Source of the DNA: an uncultured bacterium
GTDB taxonomy: Bacteria > Bacillota_I > Bacilli_A > RFN20 > CAG-826
NCBI GenBank assembly: GCA_949299335.1
Contig: CASGAD010000001.1
Span: 1 to 32,131 of the forward strand
Direction: 5' to 3'
DNA length: 32,131 nt
How positions within the stretch are numbered: the first letter of the stretch is position 1; each line of letters opens with the position of its first letter. The position numbers and the translations under genes were made by a program. The notes under the pieces are model-generated. The model did not search any database. It saw only the letters and a list, made by a program, of their open reading frames with translations, and was not told where the DNA came from. This document shows positions 22,948 to 31,906 of this stretch, one piece after another.

Positions 22948-25857
22948 ATGGCAAAAATTAAAGAAAAAATTTTAAATAGTGTAACTAGTGATTGGATAAA
23001 AGCCACTTGTGGCATATTAATTTCGTTAATAGCAGTGTTTGGAGCATTATCAAATGCTAATTCAAATGACCACTTTATTTATGTAAGCAGATTTTTAACA
23101 TGGTGTCTTTCATTTTTATTTGGAAGTTTTTTAACATATGCAATTTATTTTTTGATTTTTCTTGGTGGAATGTCTTTAACATTTTCAACGAAAAGAATAA
23201 AAGTCACAATCAATATGACCATTTTAGGAATATTCTTCTTAATTTTAGGAACTTTAATTTTAATTGCTAATTCTCAAACAACAGATGGAAGTACTTATTT
23301 AACTTTTAGTAATTTTGAAGAAGTGTTTTATGCTAACATTTTAGATGGTTTCCCAATCGTTTCAACTTTTGAAAATTCTGGTGTTATCGGAATGTTTTTA
23401 GTTGCTTTGATAAATAGTGGAATGACTAATATTGGTAGTAATGTTATTGGTTCCTTATTTTTAGTGGCTGGCGTATTTTTTACATTTGCTAAAGTTGCAA
23501 TTAAATTTACTAAAGTTATTATCGATTATTACATGCAAACATTTGCAAAGAAAACTATTGCTAACGATGCAAGTTTTAATTTAGCTAAAGATATTAGTTA
23601 TGACACAACCGCAATTAACGCTATTAAAACTAACCAAGAAATGAAGCGAAATGAAGCAGCTAAAAACGAAGAAATTGAGAATAAAAAGGCTGTTAATGAG
23701 GAAAAACTTAGTACAACAAAATTTAACGAGCATACAAATAATGATATTTTCCAACCAAAGCAAATTTTTGATGGTAATCAAGCCGGATTAAAAAAAGCAA
23801 CATTTTCAATTGAGCCTGAAAAAGAAGAGCCTCGAGAAGTTAAAGTTGAAGAAACCCATGAAACTGAAAATACTAATAATGAAATCTTTAATGCAGATTT
23901 AAGAAATCAAAATAATAATTATGGTGCTGGTAGTTCAACTCACCAATTTGGTACTCGTATAAGTGACTTATTTACTATTCCTAAACCAAAAAATGAACCT
24001 ATTGTTAAAAATAATAATATTGAGACTAATGAGCACACCGAAGTTCAAAATAATTACAATAATCAAATTACTAGACCTGAAAACGCTCCTAGACAAACTA
24101 AAATTGATACATTAACTAATGAGAACGAAGTAACTTATGAAAGTCATAGTGAGAACGATTCTCAATATGTTAATCAAATGAGTTCAACAAATGTCACTCA
24201 ACCTAAATTTGAAGAAAGTAGTGCTAGTGAAAATAAATTCTCTCGTGAAGAATTGAATGAACTTGCTAATAAAAAACCTCAATTTGTTGATATTGAAAAA
24301 GAATACACAAATAAATTTGAACTTAAAAAACAAGTTAAAAAGAAATTTGACTATCCTAATTCAACTCTTCTTGAAACAAGAGATCAAACTAAAGGAATGG
24401 ACGAAAATATTCAAGTTGCTGATGCTAGAAAGCAAAAAATTAACGAAATATTCGCTGATTTAGGTGTCGGTGCAAATATTGTTTCTTATACAATTGGTCC
24501 TAGTGTTACTCAATATGATTTACAAACAGATAAAAATGTTTCTATTAGTGGATTAAATAAATATATTAACGATATTAGTGTTCGTCTTGGAGGTTTGGAT
24601 ACTCGTTTTGTCCCTATTGTTCAAGGTAAATCAACTAGTGGAATTGAAATCGCAAACGCTAAAAGCAGTTTGGTAAACTTTAAAGATTGTTTAGAAAAAT
24701 TAGACAATGAAGATCGCTCTAAACTAACAATACCATTTGGACTTGACATTAGTGGTAAATTCATTGCTGGTGATTTAAGAGAATTCCCACATTTGCTTGT
24801 TTGTGGTACAACTGGTAGTGGTAAGTCAATCTTTATTCATAGCATAATTATGTCTTTAATCATGAGAAATTCACCTGAAGAATTAAAACTCATTATGGTT
24901 GATCCTAAGAGAGTTGAATTTGGAAAATATAAAGATATTCCCCATTTATTATGCCCACCAATCAATGATTCTAATAAAGCATTTATTGCTTTAAATAAAC
25001 TTGTTGATGTAATGGAAGCGAGATATACATTATTTGAAGACACTGGCGTAAGTAACATTAAACAATATAATCAAGAAGCTTTAGAAAACGGCAGAGATAA
25101 ATTGCCTTATATTGTTTTAATTTGTGATGAATTCGCTGATTTAATGGATACAAATAGAAAATGTAGTGAACCAATTGTTAGAATTGGACAAAAAGCTAGA
25201 GCTGCAGGAATTCACATGATCATTGCTACTCAAAGACCTTCAACAAATGTTATTACTGGCGTTATTAAAGCAAATTTACCTGTTAGAGTTGCTTTAAGTT
25301 GTTCTAGCTATATTGATTCAACAACTATTTTAGGCGAATCTGGCGCGGAAAAACTTTTAGGAAATGGTGATATGCTTGTTATGTGCCCATTATTTACAAA
25401 ACAAGGATTTACTCGTGTCCAAGGTGCTTTTGTCGACAATAAAGAAATTAAAAAGGTGTGCGATTTCCTTAGAGAGAATGGAGAAACTGAATATGATCCA
25501 TTATTCTTAGATTTGGAGGAAAAGAGCAAAGTTCCAATTGACTTAGATGATCAAAGTCAAAAAATGAATAAGGCTTTTGATGACAAATATGAAGAAGTTA
25601 AACGTTGGGTTGTAAATGAAGAATATACTTCAATTAGCAAAATTCAAAGAACATTTGGATTCGGTTTCCCTAGAGCTGGTAAAATATTTACTCAACTCGA
25701 GGAAGACGGTATTGTTGCTAAAGAAAGTGACCCAAATAACGCAAAAGGTCGTAAGGTCTTAGTGCATCATATTGAAACAGTAACACAAAGTGAAAATCCT
25801 GGAAGTAGCGAAGTAACTACTATGGATTATTCTAAAAGAGAAGGTAATTATTATTGA
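22948..25857 (+). CDS. ftsK: DNA translocase FtsK/SpoIIIE
   Basis: Septal DNA pump that clears chromosomes from the division site. 969 residues: four predicted membrane helices (about 20-190), a long Asn/Glu/Lys-rich linker (about 200-440), the alpha-beta motor and the C-terminal winged-helix gamma domain (about 885-955, TSISKIQRTFGFGFPRAGKI). Motor motifs are GTTGSGKS (about 620-627), LIMVDPKRVEF, LICDEFADLM and IHMIIATQRPSTNVITG. It is longer than Bacillus SpoIIIE (787 residues), mostly because of the linker. Placement after an rnjB-like gene matches Bacillus spoIIIE. The TGA stop shares one base with the acpS start. Confidence 0.95.
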   Translation: MAKIKEKILNSVTSDWIKATCGILISLIAVFGALSNANSNDHFIYVSRFLTWCLSFLFGSFLTYAIYFLIFLGGMSLTFSTKRIKVTINMTILGIFFLILGTLILIANSQTTDGSTYLTFSNFEEVFYANILDGFPIVSTFENSGVIGMFLVALINSGMTNIGSNVIGSLFLVAGVFFTFAKVAIKFTKVIIDYYMQTFAKKTIANDASFNLAKDISYDTTAINAIKTNQEMKRNEAAKNEEIENKKAVNEEKLSTTKFNEHTNNDIFQPKQIFDGNQAGLKKATFSIEPEKEEPREVKVEETHETENTNNEIFNADLRNQNNNYGAGSSTHQFGTRISDLFTIPKPKNEPIVKNNNIETNEHTEVQNNYNNQITRPENAPRQTKIDTLTNENEVTYESHSENDSQYVNQMSSTNVTQPKFEESSASENKFSREELNELANKKPQFVDIEKEYTNKFELKKQVKKKFDYPNSTLLETRDQTKGMDENIQVADARKQKINEIFADLGVGANIVSYTIGPSVTQYDLQTDKNVSISGLNKYINDISVRLGGLDTRFVPIVQGKSTSGIEIANAKSSLVNFKDCLEKLDNEDRSKLTIPFGLDISGKFIAGDLREFPHLLVCGTTGSGKSIFIHSIIMSLIMRNSPEELKLIMVDPKRVEFGKYKDIPHLLCPPINDSNKAFIALNKLVDVMEARYTLFEDTGVSNIKQYNQEALENGRDKLPYIVLICDEFADLMDTNRKCSEPIVRIGQKARAAGIHMIIATQRPSTNVITGVIKANLPVRVALSCSSYIDSTTILGESGAEKLLGNGDMLVMCPLFTKQGFTRVQGAFVDNKEIKKVCDFLRENGETEYDPLFLDLEEKSKVPIDLDDQSQKMNKAFDDKYEEVKRWVVNEEYTSISKIQRTFGFGFPRAGKIFTQLEEDGIVAKESDPNNAKGRKVLVHHIETVTQSENPGSSEVTTMDYSKREGNYY

Positions 25858-26174
25858 TGGAAATAGGAATTGATTTAACATATATTCCTAGATTCAAAAA
25901 TTATGATAGATTAGCAGAGAAGATTTTTGGCAAAAAGGAATATGAATATTATTTGTCTGCAATTAATAAGCAAGAATTTGTAGCAAGTAGATTTTGTTTA
26001 AAAGAAGCTTTTCTTAAATGTCTAAAGTCTGGAATATTAGATTTAGATTTAAAAGAAATTGAAGTAATAAAAGAAGATACAGGTGCAATCCATATCGAGT
26101 ATAAAGGAAGAATTTATAAAGCTTCACTATCTCATGAAAATGAATATTGTGCCGGGGTGGTAATTTATGATTGA
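25857..26174 (+). CDS. acpS: Holo-[acyl-carrier-protein] synthase
   Basis: Transfers 4'-phosphopantetheine from CoA to acyl carrier protein. Begins MEIGIDLTYIPRF with the metal-binding Asp6; the second motif is RFCLKEAFLK with Glu50; SLSHENEYCAGVVI closes the fold. Length 105 residues, typical. The ATG at 25857 overlaps the ftsK TGA; a TTG one codon upstream is possible but unnecessary. It overlaps pulA by eight bases. Confidence 0.92.
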   Translation: MEIGIDLTYIPRFKNYDRLAEKIFGKKEYEYYLSAINKQEFVASRFCLKEAFLKCLKSGILDLDLKEIEVIKEDTGAIHIEYKGRIYKASLSHENEYCAGVVIYD

Positions 26175-28314
26175 TACTTTTTTTGGGGCTAAGCTTGTTG
26201 ATTATAATACGATTAGAATCGCAGTTTTTTCTAGTATTGCTAAAGGGAAAAATGTGCCTTTTCAATTGATTATTGATGGTGAATTTGCTGAAAATTTAAA
26301 CATTGTTAAGCAATCCTTTTTAAGTGGTATTTGTTTATATGAATGTAAGCCAAAATATCCAATTACTTTAGGAAAAAATTATATTATTCAATGTAGAGAT
26401 TTTGGTAGTACATCTTTAGATGTAAACGATGCAACTTCATTTCAATATTTTGATGATGAGTATTATTACGATGGCGATGACTTGGGAGTAACTTATTCTA
26501 AGACTTCGACAACTTTTAAATTATGGGCACCTTTAGCTAGTAAAGTTTCCTTATTTATAAGGAAAAACTCTAATGAGAAATTCGCTTCTTATAAAATGGT
26601 AAGAAAAGATGCTGGCGTTTATGAGCTTACTTTATTTGGTGATTATGAAGGATATTTTTATAGATATCAAGTCACTAATAGTGGTATGACTTTTATAACT
26701 ACAGACCCTTATGGAAAAGCATCTAGTGCTAATGGCAAAGATAGTGCCATTATTGACTTTGATAAAGTGAAAATCGACCTATACGAAGAAGATTTACCTA
26801 CTTATAAAAATTACACAGACACAATTATATACGAATTGCATGTAAGAGATTTTACTATTGACAAATCAACCACAATTAAGAATAAAGGTAAATATTTAGG
26901 ATTATGCGAAGAAAATTGTTTTACTGAATATGGAAATCCTGCTGGTATTGATTACATCAAGAGTTTAGGAATTACTCATGTTCAATTATTGCCAATTTAT
27001 GATTATAAAACTGTAGATGAATTAAATCCTGATGCTTCTTATAACTGGGGATATGATCCTCAACAATATTTCTGTCCTGAAGGAAGTTATTCTACTGACC
27101 CAAATAATCCTTATTCAAGAATTATAGAACTTAAAAAAATGATTCAATCTTTCCATAAAAACAAGATCAAAGTTAATATGGATGTTGTTTTTAATCATGT
27201 TTATAACTATGAATTTAGTGTTTTTGAAAAGATTGTTCCAAATTATTATTTTAGAAAAAATAAAAATGGAACATTGTGTGATGGAAGTGGTTGTGGTAAT
27301 GATTTAGCTACTGAAAGAAAGATGGTTAGAAAATTAATCATTGATGCTTTAACTTATTGGGTAAAAGAATATGGTATCGATGGATTTAGATTCGATTTAA
27401 TGGGATTAATTGATATTGATACAATGAATCTTGCCTTAAAAAAAGTAAGCGAATTAAAAAGCGATGCGATGATTTATGGGGAAGGCTGGGATATGTCAAC
27501 TAATCTCCCTAGCGATAAAAAAACAACTATTCTTAATTCTTTTAAATTAAAAGATATTGCATTTTTTAATGATAGTTTTAGAGACATAGTTAGAGGCAAT
27601 AGTGATTTAAATAATCCTTATGGAGGCTATTTATTAGGTGATATTTCTTATTTAGAAGGATTTAAGTTTGCTAATATGGGCTCTGTAGTAAATTATTTAT
27701 ATCCACCAAGGTTTATTAGTGCAAATCAATCCATAAATTATGTTGAATGTCATGACAATTGCACTTTGTACGATAAAATTAAAAAAACTTTAAAAACTGA
27801 CGATGACAATGTCATTTTGGCGACAATTAATTCTATTAATTTAATAATTTTGCATTCAAATGGAGTACCATTTTTCCATGCTGGACAAGAAATTGGCCTT
27901 TCTAAAAAAATGAAAGAAAATACTTATAACGCAGGTGATGAATATAACAAATTTGATTATAAAGTATTAGATAAGAGATTTAATAATTATTTGTATTTTA
28001 AGAGTATTCTCGCTTATAGAAAGTATTTAAATAAACTTGGAATAAATGCTTATGAGCCAAAAGAAATTCAAAATTCAAAAACATTTGTCAATGTTGACAA
28101 TGGTTGCTTATTAATAAAGCGTCAAATTAAGGAAAAAGATAAAGTTAATCAGTATATATTAGCAATCAATCCAACAGATAAACCATTAAATCTTGTTTTT
28201 GATGACTACTATAGAGTTATTTTAGGTGATGGAGGTTATTTAAAAGACAGTCAAATCTATGTTCAAAATGTAGTTATTTTACCTCATAGAGTTGATGCTT
28301 TTATAAAAAAATAG
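26167..28314 (+). CDS. pulA: Type I pullulanase (glycogen/alpha-glucan debranching enzyme), intracellular
   Basis: GH13 enzyme cleaving alpha-1,6 branch points. 715 residues with an N-terminal region (1-90), a CBM48-like module (about 95-185, FKLWAPLASKVSLFI) and the catalytic barrel. Diagnostic motifs: YNWGYDPQQYF (type I pullulanase signature), VNMDVVFNHVY, GFRFDLMG with nucleophile Asp410, IYGEGWD with acid/base Glu439, and VECHDN (His529, Asp530). No signal peptide or anchor is visible, so it likely works on cytoplasmic glycogen or imported maltodextrin. It overlaps acpS by eight bases and sits two bases before plsC. Such a metabolic gene in the ftsK-acpS transcript is unusual. Confidence 0.93.
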   Translation: MIDTFFGAKLVDYNTIRIAVFSSIAKGKNVPFQLIIDGEFAENLNIVKQSFLSGICLYECKPKYPITLGKNYIIQCRDFGSTSLDVNDATSFQYFDDEYYYDGDDLGVTYSKTSTTFKLWAPLASKVSLFIRKNSNEKFASYKMVRKDAGVYELTLFGDYEGYFYRYQVTNSGMTFITTDPYGKASSANGKDSAIIDFDKVKIDLYEEDLPTYKNYTDTIIYELHVRDFTIDKSTTIKNKGKYLGLCEENCFTEYGNPAGIDYIKSLGITHVQLLPIYDYKTVDELNPDASYNWGYDPQQYFCPEGSYSTDPNNPYSRIIELKKMIQSFHKNKIKVNMDVVFNHVYNYEFSVFEKIVPNYYFRKNKNGTLCDGSGCGNDLATERKMVRKLIIDALTYWVKEYGIDGFRFDLMGLIDIDTMNLALKKVSELKSDAMIYGEGWDMSTNLPSDKKTTILNSFKLKDIAFFNDSFRDIVRGNSDLNNPYGGYLLGDISYLEGFKFANMGSVVNYLYPPRFISANQSINYVECHDNCTLYDKIKKTLKTDDDNVILATINSINLIILHSNGVPFFHAGQEIGLSKKMKENTYNAGDEYNKFDYKVLDKRFNNYLYFKSILAYRKYLNKLGINAYEPKEIQNSKTFVNVDNGCLLIKRQIKEKDKVNQYILAINPTDKPLNLVFDDYYRVILGDGGYLKDSQIYVQNVVILPHRVDAFIKK

Positions 28315-28316
28315 AT

Positions 28317-29096
28317 ATGTGGAAATACATTAAAGTTATATTTAAATGTTTACCAGCAATTATATTTGCTTATTTTAGTTGGATGATTAAATTTAGTCGT
28401 CACCCAGAAAAATATGATATTAAACTTAGATTTTTCAAGATTCAAAAACTAGTAAGAAAAGTTCTAAGAGCTTTTAATGTCACAATTAGTGAAATCAATT
28501 TGAATGGTTTTAATTCTTATAATAAGAATGGTAAAAATAGATTTATTATTGCAAACCATTTAAGTGATGCAGATCCATTAATTTTTATTGCTTACTCAAA
28601 ACGTCCAATTACTTTTGTAGCTAAAAAAGAAACAGCTAAGTTTCCTTTAGTTGGTAGAGTCATTAAAATCCTTGATGGTGAATTTATCGATAGAGATGAT
28701 TTAAAAATGCAATTAAAAGTTTTTAGAAATGTTGAGAATAAGATGAAGTCAATACCTTGTTTAGACTGGATTATTTTCCCTGAAGGAACTCGTAATAAAG
28801 TTAATATTAAAGAAGTGCAAGAATTCCATTATGGATCATTTAAACCAGCTATGAGAAACGAGCTTGATATTTATGTATTCTCTTTACTTGGAACGCAAAG
28901 AATATTAGACAAAAAATGTAAAAATAAAAGTTATGTGATTCCTTTTAAACTCAATAAAGTCATTACTAGTGACGAGTATAAAGAAAAGACAACTATTGAA
29001 GTCTCAAATTACGCTTATGAACTTTGTAGTGATGGTGTTAAAGAGTTAATTCCTATTGATGAAAGTTACATTGCTAAATTTTCTAAAAAGCATTAA
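28317..29096 (+). CDS. plsC: 1-acyl-sn-glycerol-3-phosphate acyltransferase family protein
   Basis: LPLAT-family acyltransferase that would make phosphatidic acid. 259 residues with an N-terminal hydrophobic segment (about 8-25), the catalytic HX4D motif in NHLSDADP (His81, Asp86) and the FPEGTR motif (154-159). Members also act on other acceptors, so the plsC name rests on family resemblance. It follows pulA by two bases with no clear ribosome binding site, consistent with coupling. Its stop codon abuts the stop of the convergent methyltransferase gene with no terminator between. Confidence 0.85.
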   Translation: MWKYIKVIFKCLPAIIFAYFSWMIKFSRHPEKYDIKLRFFKIQKLVRKVLRAFNVTISEINLNGFNSYNKNGKNRFIIANHLSDADPLIFIAYSKRPITFVAKKETAKFPLVGRVIKILDGEFIDRDDLKMQLKVFRNVENKMKSIPCLDWIIFPEGTRNKVNIKEVQEFHYGSFKPAMRNELDIYVFSLLGTQRILDKKCKNKSYVIPFKLNKVITSDEYKEKTTIEVSNYAYELCSDGVKELIPIDESYIAKFSKKH

Positions 29097-30392
29097 TTAA
29101 TGTCTTAATCCTTTAGGGTATAAATTTTTTAATCTACCATTGCTATATTTTACAAATCCTAAATTTATATTATTAAACGACACTATATAGTAGTCGTTTT
29201 TTAATGGCAAAATTTTAGAGATTTCTTCGCCATGAAGGTAAGCATTTTTCTCGCTTTCAGTTAAAGAAATTGATTCTTTAGAATTTAAATAATGAGCTAA
29301 ATGAAAGGAAGGAATTTCATAGTTTTTTCTAATTTCCATTACCTCAAGTCCTGGTCTAATTAAGTTAAAAATAGAGAGATCTAAAGGGTTATTATTTAAG
29401 TATAGTTTCTCCTTTAACATAAGTTTATTTTTAAAATCCAAATTATATCTTTTAATTATCTCATTTTTAATATTTAAATTAGCTTTTGCAGGGTTTTTAA
29501 TTGATTTTTGTGAGTTTCCAGTCTTTTTTAATAAGGAAATAAATTGCCCTTCTCCTTCGTATAAGTTAGGAAACAAGTGAATGCATTCTTTGACTTTTGA
29601 GTCTTTATAAAAACCATCTTTTAAAGGTATATTTATTAACTTTAAATCTTTATGAGAATTTAAAACTTCTAATATAACTTCTTCATTTTCTTCATAACTA
29701 AAAGAACAAGTGGAGTAAACAATTTCGCCACCTTCTTTTAGCATATCATAAGCTATATTTAATAAATTTATTTGGGTTTCTTTTAATGATAGAACTTTAT
29801 CAATAGACCAATCTTTTTTAGCTAATTCGTTTTTTCTAAACATTGCTGAGCCACTACATGGAGCATCCAAAATTATTTTATCAAATGTAGATAATAGTTT
29901 ATGTTTTATAGTAGATAAATCGTTATTAGTAACTATTACATTACTTGCACCAATTCGTTCAATATTTTTAGATAATTCTAAAGCTCTAGAATGGCTTAAA
30001 TCATTAGAAATCATTTCAAAATCCTTATCTTTATTATATAAAAGTAAAGAAATTGTTTTTCCTCCTGGAGCGCTACACATGTCTAAAACTAAATCATAAT
30101 CTTGAATATTTAATAAGGAAGATACTATTAAACTCGAAGCATCCATGATGTAATAGGCCCCAGCGATAAGCAGGAAATTTTTTCCAAAATCATATTCGTC
30201 TTTATCGAAATAATAAACATATTTCAAGAGAGGATGTTTCTTGACATGAGGAAATAATTTAATAAAATCATCTTCGCTTATTTTTGAAGTGTTTAAAATT
30301 AAAGAATTAGTTCTTTTTTTCTCTAAAGAATTGACTAATTCTTCCACAAAAGGCTTTGATAAATACTTATAAAGATTTAAAATAAAATCCAT
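29097..30392 (-). CDS. rsmF: RsmF-type rRNA cytosine-C5 methyltransferase
   Basis: S-adenosylmethionine-dependent RNA m5C methyltransferase of the NOL1/NOP2/Sun family. 431 residues: N-terminal domain, Rossmann core with DMCSAPGGKT (104-113), motif IV DAPCSG (Cys179) and motif VI STCSFSYEENEE (catalytic Cys229), then a C-terminal PUA-like region ending NLYPKGLRH as in RsmF/YebU proteins. The exact rRNA position cannot be read from sequence. No Shine-Dalgarno sequence precedes the ATG; a -10 box lies seven bases upstream. Confidence 0.9.
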   Translation of the reverse strand: MDFILNLYKYLSKPFVEELVNSLEKKRTNSLILNTSKISEDDFIKLFPHVKKHPLLKYVYYFDKDEYDFGKNFLLIAGAYYIMDASSLIVSSLLNIQDYDLVLDMCSAPGGKTISLLLYNKDKDFEMISNDLSHSRALELSKNIERIGASNVIVTNNDLSTIKHKLLSTFDKIILDAPCSGSAMFRKNELAKKDWSIDKVLSLKETQINLLNIAYDMLKEGGEIVYSTCSFSYEENEEVILEVLNSHKDLKLINIPLKDGFYKDSKVKECIHLFPNLYEGEGQFISLLKKTGNSQKSIKNPAKANLNIKNEIIKRYNLDFKNKLMLKEKLYLNNNPLDLSIFNLIRPGLEVMEIRKNYEIPSFHLAHYLNSKESISLTESEKNAYLHGEEISKILPLKNDYYIVSFNNINLGFVKYSNGRLKNLYPKGLRH

Positions 30393-30399
30393 ATTTAAT

Positions 30400-30405
30400 A
30401 TAATA
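30400..30405 (-). promoter_or_regulatory. rsmF -10 box seven bases before the ATG
   Basis: TATTAT on the minus strand (30405-30400) followed by seven bases and the start codon; a weak -35. Predicts a leaderless message. Confidence 0.45.
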
Positions 30406-30426
30406 ATTTTATAAAAATTAAAAATC

Positions 30427-30432
30427 TATAAT
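30427..30432 (+). promoter_or_regulatory. pdp -10 box
   Basis: Perfect TATAAT on the plus strand, 22 bases before the pdp ATG, leaving a short leader that includes the ribosome binding site AAGGAGAA (30443-30450). The -35 is not clear. Confidence 0.5.
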
Positions 30433-30454
30433 TAAAATAATTAAGGAGAAATAA

Positions 30455-31753
30455 ATGGATATTATTGAAATAATTGAAAAGAAAAGAGATGGTAATGTTT
30501 TATCTAGAGAAGAAATTCATTACTTTATTTCTGAATATGTTTCTGGTGAAATAAAAGATTATCAAGCTAGTGCTTTATTGATGGCAATTTATATTCGTGG
30601 AATGAATGATGAAGAGACTTCTTATTTAACCGAAGAAATGAGAGTTAGTGGCGATGTTTTAGACTTAAGTGATATTCCTGGAGTAAAAGTTGATAAGCAT
30701 TCTACTGGCGGAGTTGGTGATAAAGTATCATTAATTTTAGGACCAATGATTGCTTCTTTAGGCGCTCATTTAGCTAAGATGAGTGGCAGAGGACTTGGTC
30801 ATACAGGTGGCACTTTAGATAAATTAGAGTCCATTCCAGGAATGAGAATAAATCTTACTGAGGAAGAATTTAAATCCCAAGTTAAGCGTATTGGAATTTC
30901 AATTATTGGTCAAAATGAAAAATTGGTTCCAGCTGATAAAAAATTATATGCTTTGCGTGATGTAACGGGGACTGTCAGTGCAATACCTTTAATTGCTAGT
31001 TCAATTATGTCTAAAAAATTAGCCAGTGGAACTGATGCCATTTTACTTGATGTTAAATATGGTAGTGGGGCTTTTATGAAAACTATTGAAGATGCAAAAA
31101 AACTTGCTATTACTATGGTTAATATTGGAAAACAATTAAATAAAGATGTAAAAGCTGAAGTAACAGATATGAGTGAGCCATTAGGAATGGCGATTGGCAA
31201 TAATCTAGAAATAAAAGAAGTCATAAAAACTTTAAAAAATGAAGGGCCTCAAGATTTAACAGAATTATGTGTTGATAGTGGAGCTATTCTTTTAAAACAA
31301 GCAAAAATTTATGATTCCGAAGAAGAAGCTAAAATACATTTAAGAGAAAATTTAAAAAATGGTAAAGCATTTAATAAATTCTTAGAATTTGTTGAGGCTC
31401 AAGGAGGAGATACTTCTTATATTTTAAATCCTGATAAATTCCCGATTAGTAAAAATATTATTCCTATTTATTCTCAAAAAGATGGATATGTAAGTAAACT
31501 TGATGCCTTAACTATTGGTATTTCTTCAATGAAATTAGGTGGTGGAAGAGAAACTCTTGATGATGTTATTGATATGTCTGCTGGTATTATATTAAATAAG
31601 AAAGTTGGAGATAAGGTTAAAAAGGGAGAGCTTCTTTGCGAATTGCATACTAATAAAGAAGATTTTGAAGAAATCAAAGAAAATGTATTCAATGCATTTG
31701 AAATTTCTAGTAAAGCATTTAAGAAAAATAATGAAAGAATTTTAATTTCTTAA
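30455..31753 (+). CDS. pdp: Pyrimidine-nucleoside phosphorylase
   Basis: Phosphorolyses uridine, deoxyuridine or thymidine, feeding pentose phosphate into central metabolism. 432 residues, typical. The phosphate site KHSTGG (81-86) and the family signature SGRGLGHTGGTLDKLE (110-125) are intact, and the C-terminal domain (about 345-432) is present. Sequence alone does not separate broad-specificity Pdp from thymidine phosphorylase DeoA; Pdp is more usual in Bacillota. It has its own promoter and a good ribosome binding site, and is divergent from rsmF. Confidence 0.93.
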   Translation: MDIIEIIEKKRDGNVLSREEIHYFISEYVSGEIKDYQASALLMAIYIRGMNDEETSYLTEEMRVSGDVLDLSDIPGVKVDKHSTGGVGDKVSLILGPMIASLGAHLAKMSGRGLGHTGGTLDKLESIPGMRINLTEEEFKSQVKRIGISIIGQNEKLVPADKKLYALRDVTGTVSAIPLIASSIMSKKLASGTDAILLDVKYGSGAFMKTIEDAKKLAITMVNIGKQLNKDVKAEVTDMSEPLGMAIGNNLEIKEVIKTLKNEGPQDLTELCVDSGAILLKQAKIYDSEEEAKIHLRENLKNGKAFNKFLEFVEAQGGDTSYILNPDKFPISKNIIPIYSQKDGYVSKLDALTIGISSMKLGGGRETLDDVIDMSAGIILNKKVGDKVKKGELLCELHTNKEDFEEIKENVFNAFEISSKAFKKNNERILIS

Positions 31754-31777
31754 TTTAATCATTATATATATAATATT

Positions 31778-31804
31778 GTCACCCTTGAGTGGGTGACTTT
31801 TTAT
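31778..31804 (+). terminator. Rho-independent terminator after pdp
   Basis: GTCACCC (31778-31784) pairs with GGGTGAC (31791-31797), loop of six, then five T residues. Confidence 0.92.
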
Positions 31805-31865
31805 TATTTTTGCGCTTTATTGGCTTTTTTTAATTTACGAAAAAAACTATAAAAAATTTAAAAAA

Positions 31866-31906
31866 GTGCTTTACATTAAAAAGCGTCTATAGTAATTTTT
31901 AAGCAC
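31866..31906 (+). promoter_or_regulatory. Probable rRNA operon promoter region
   Basis: TTTACA (31870-31875) is a good -35, but the best -10 candidates (TATAGT 31888-31893, AGTAAT 31891-31896) give spacers of 12 and 15, so the exact promoter is unresolved. The region is bounded by an inverted repeat GTGCTT/AAGCAC (31866-31871 and 31901-31906). Confidence 0.4.
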
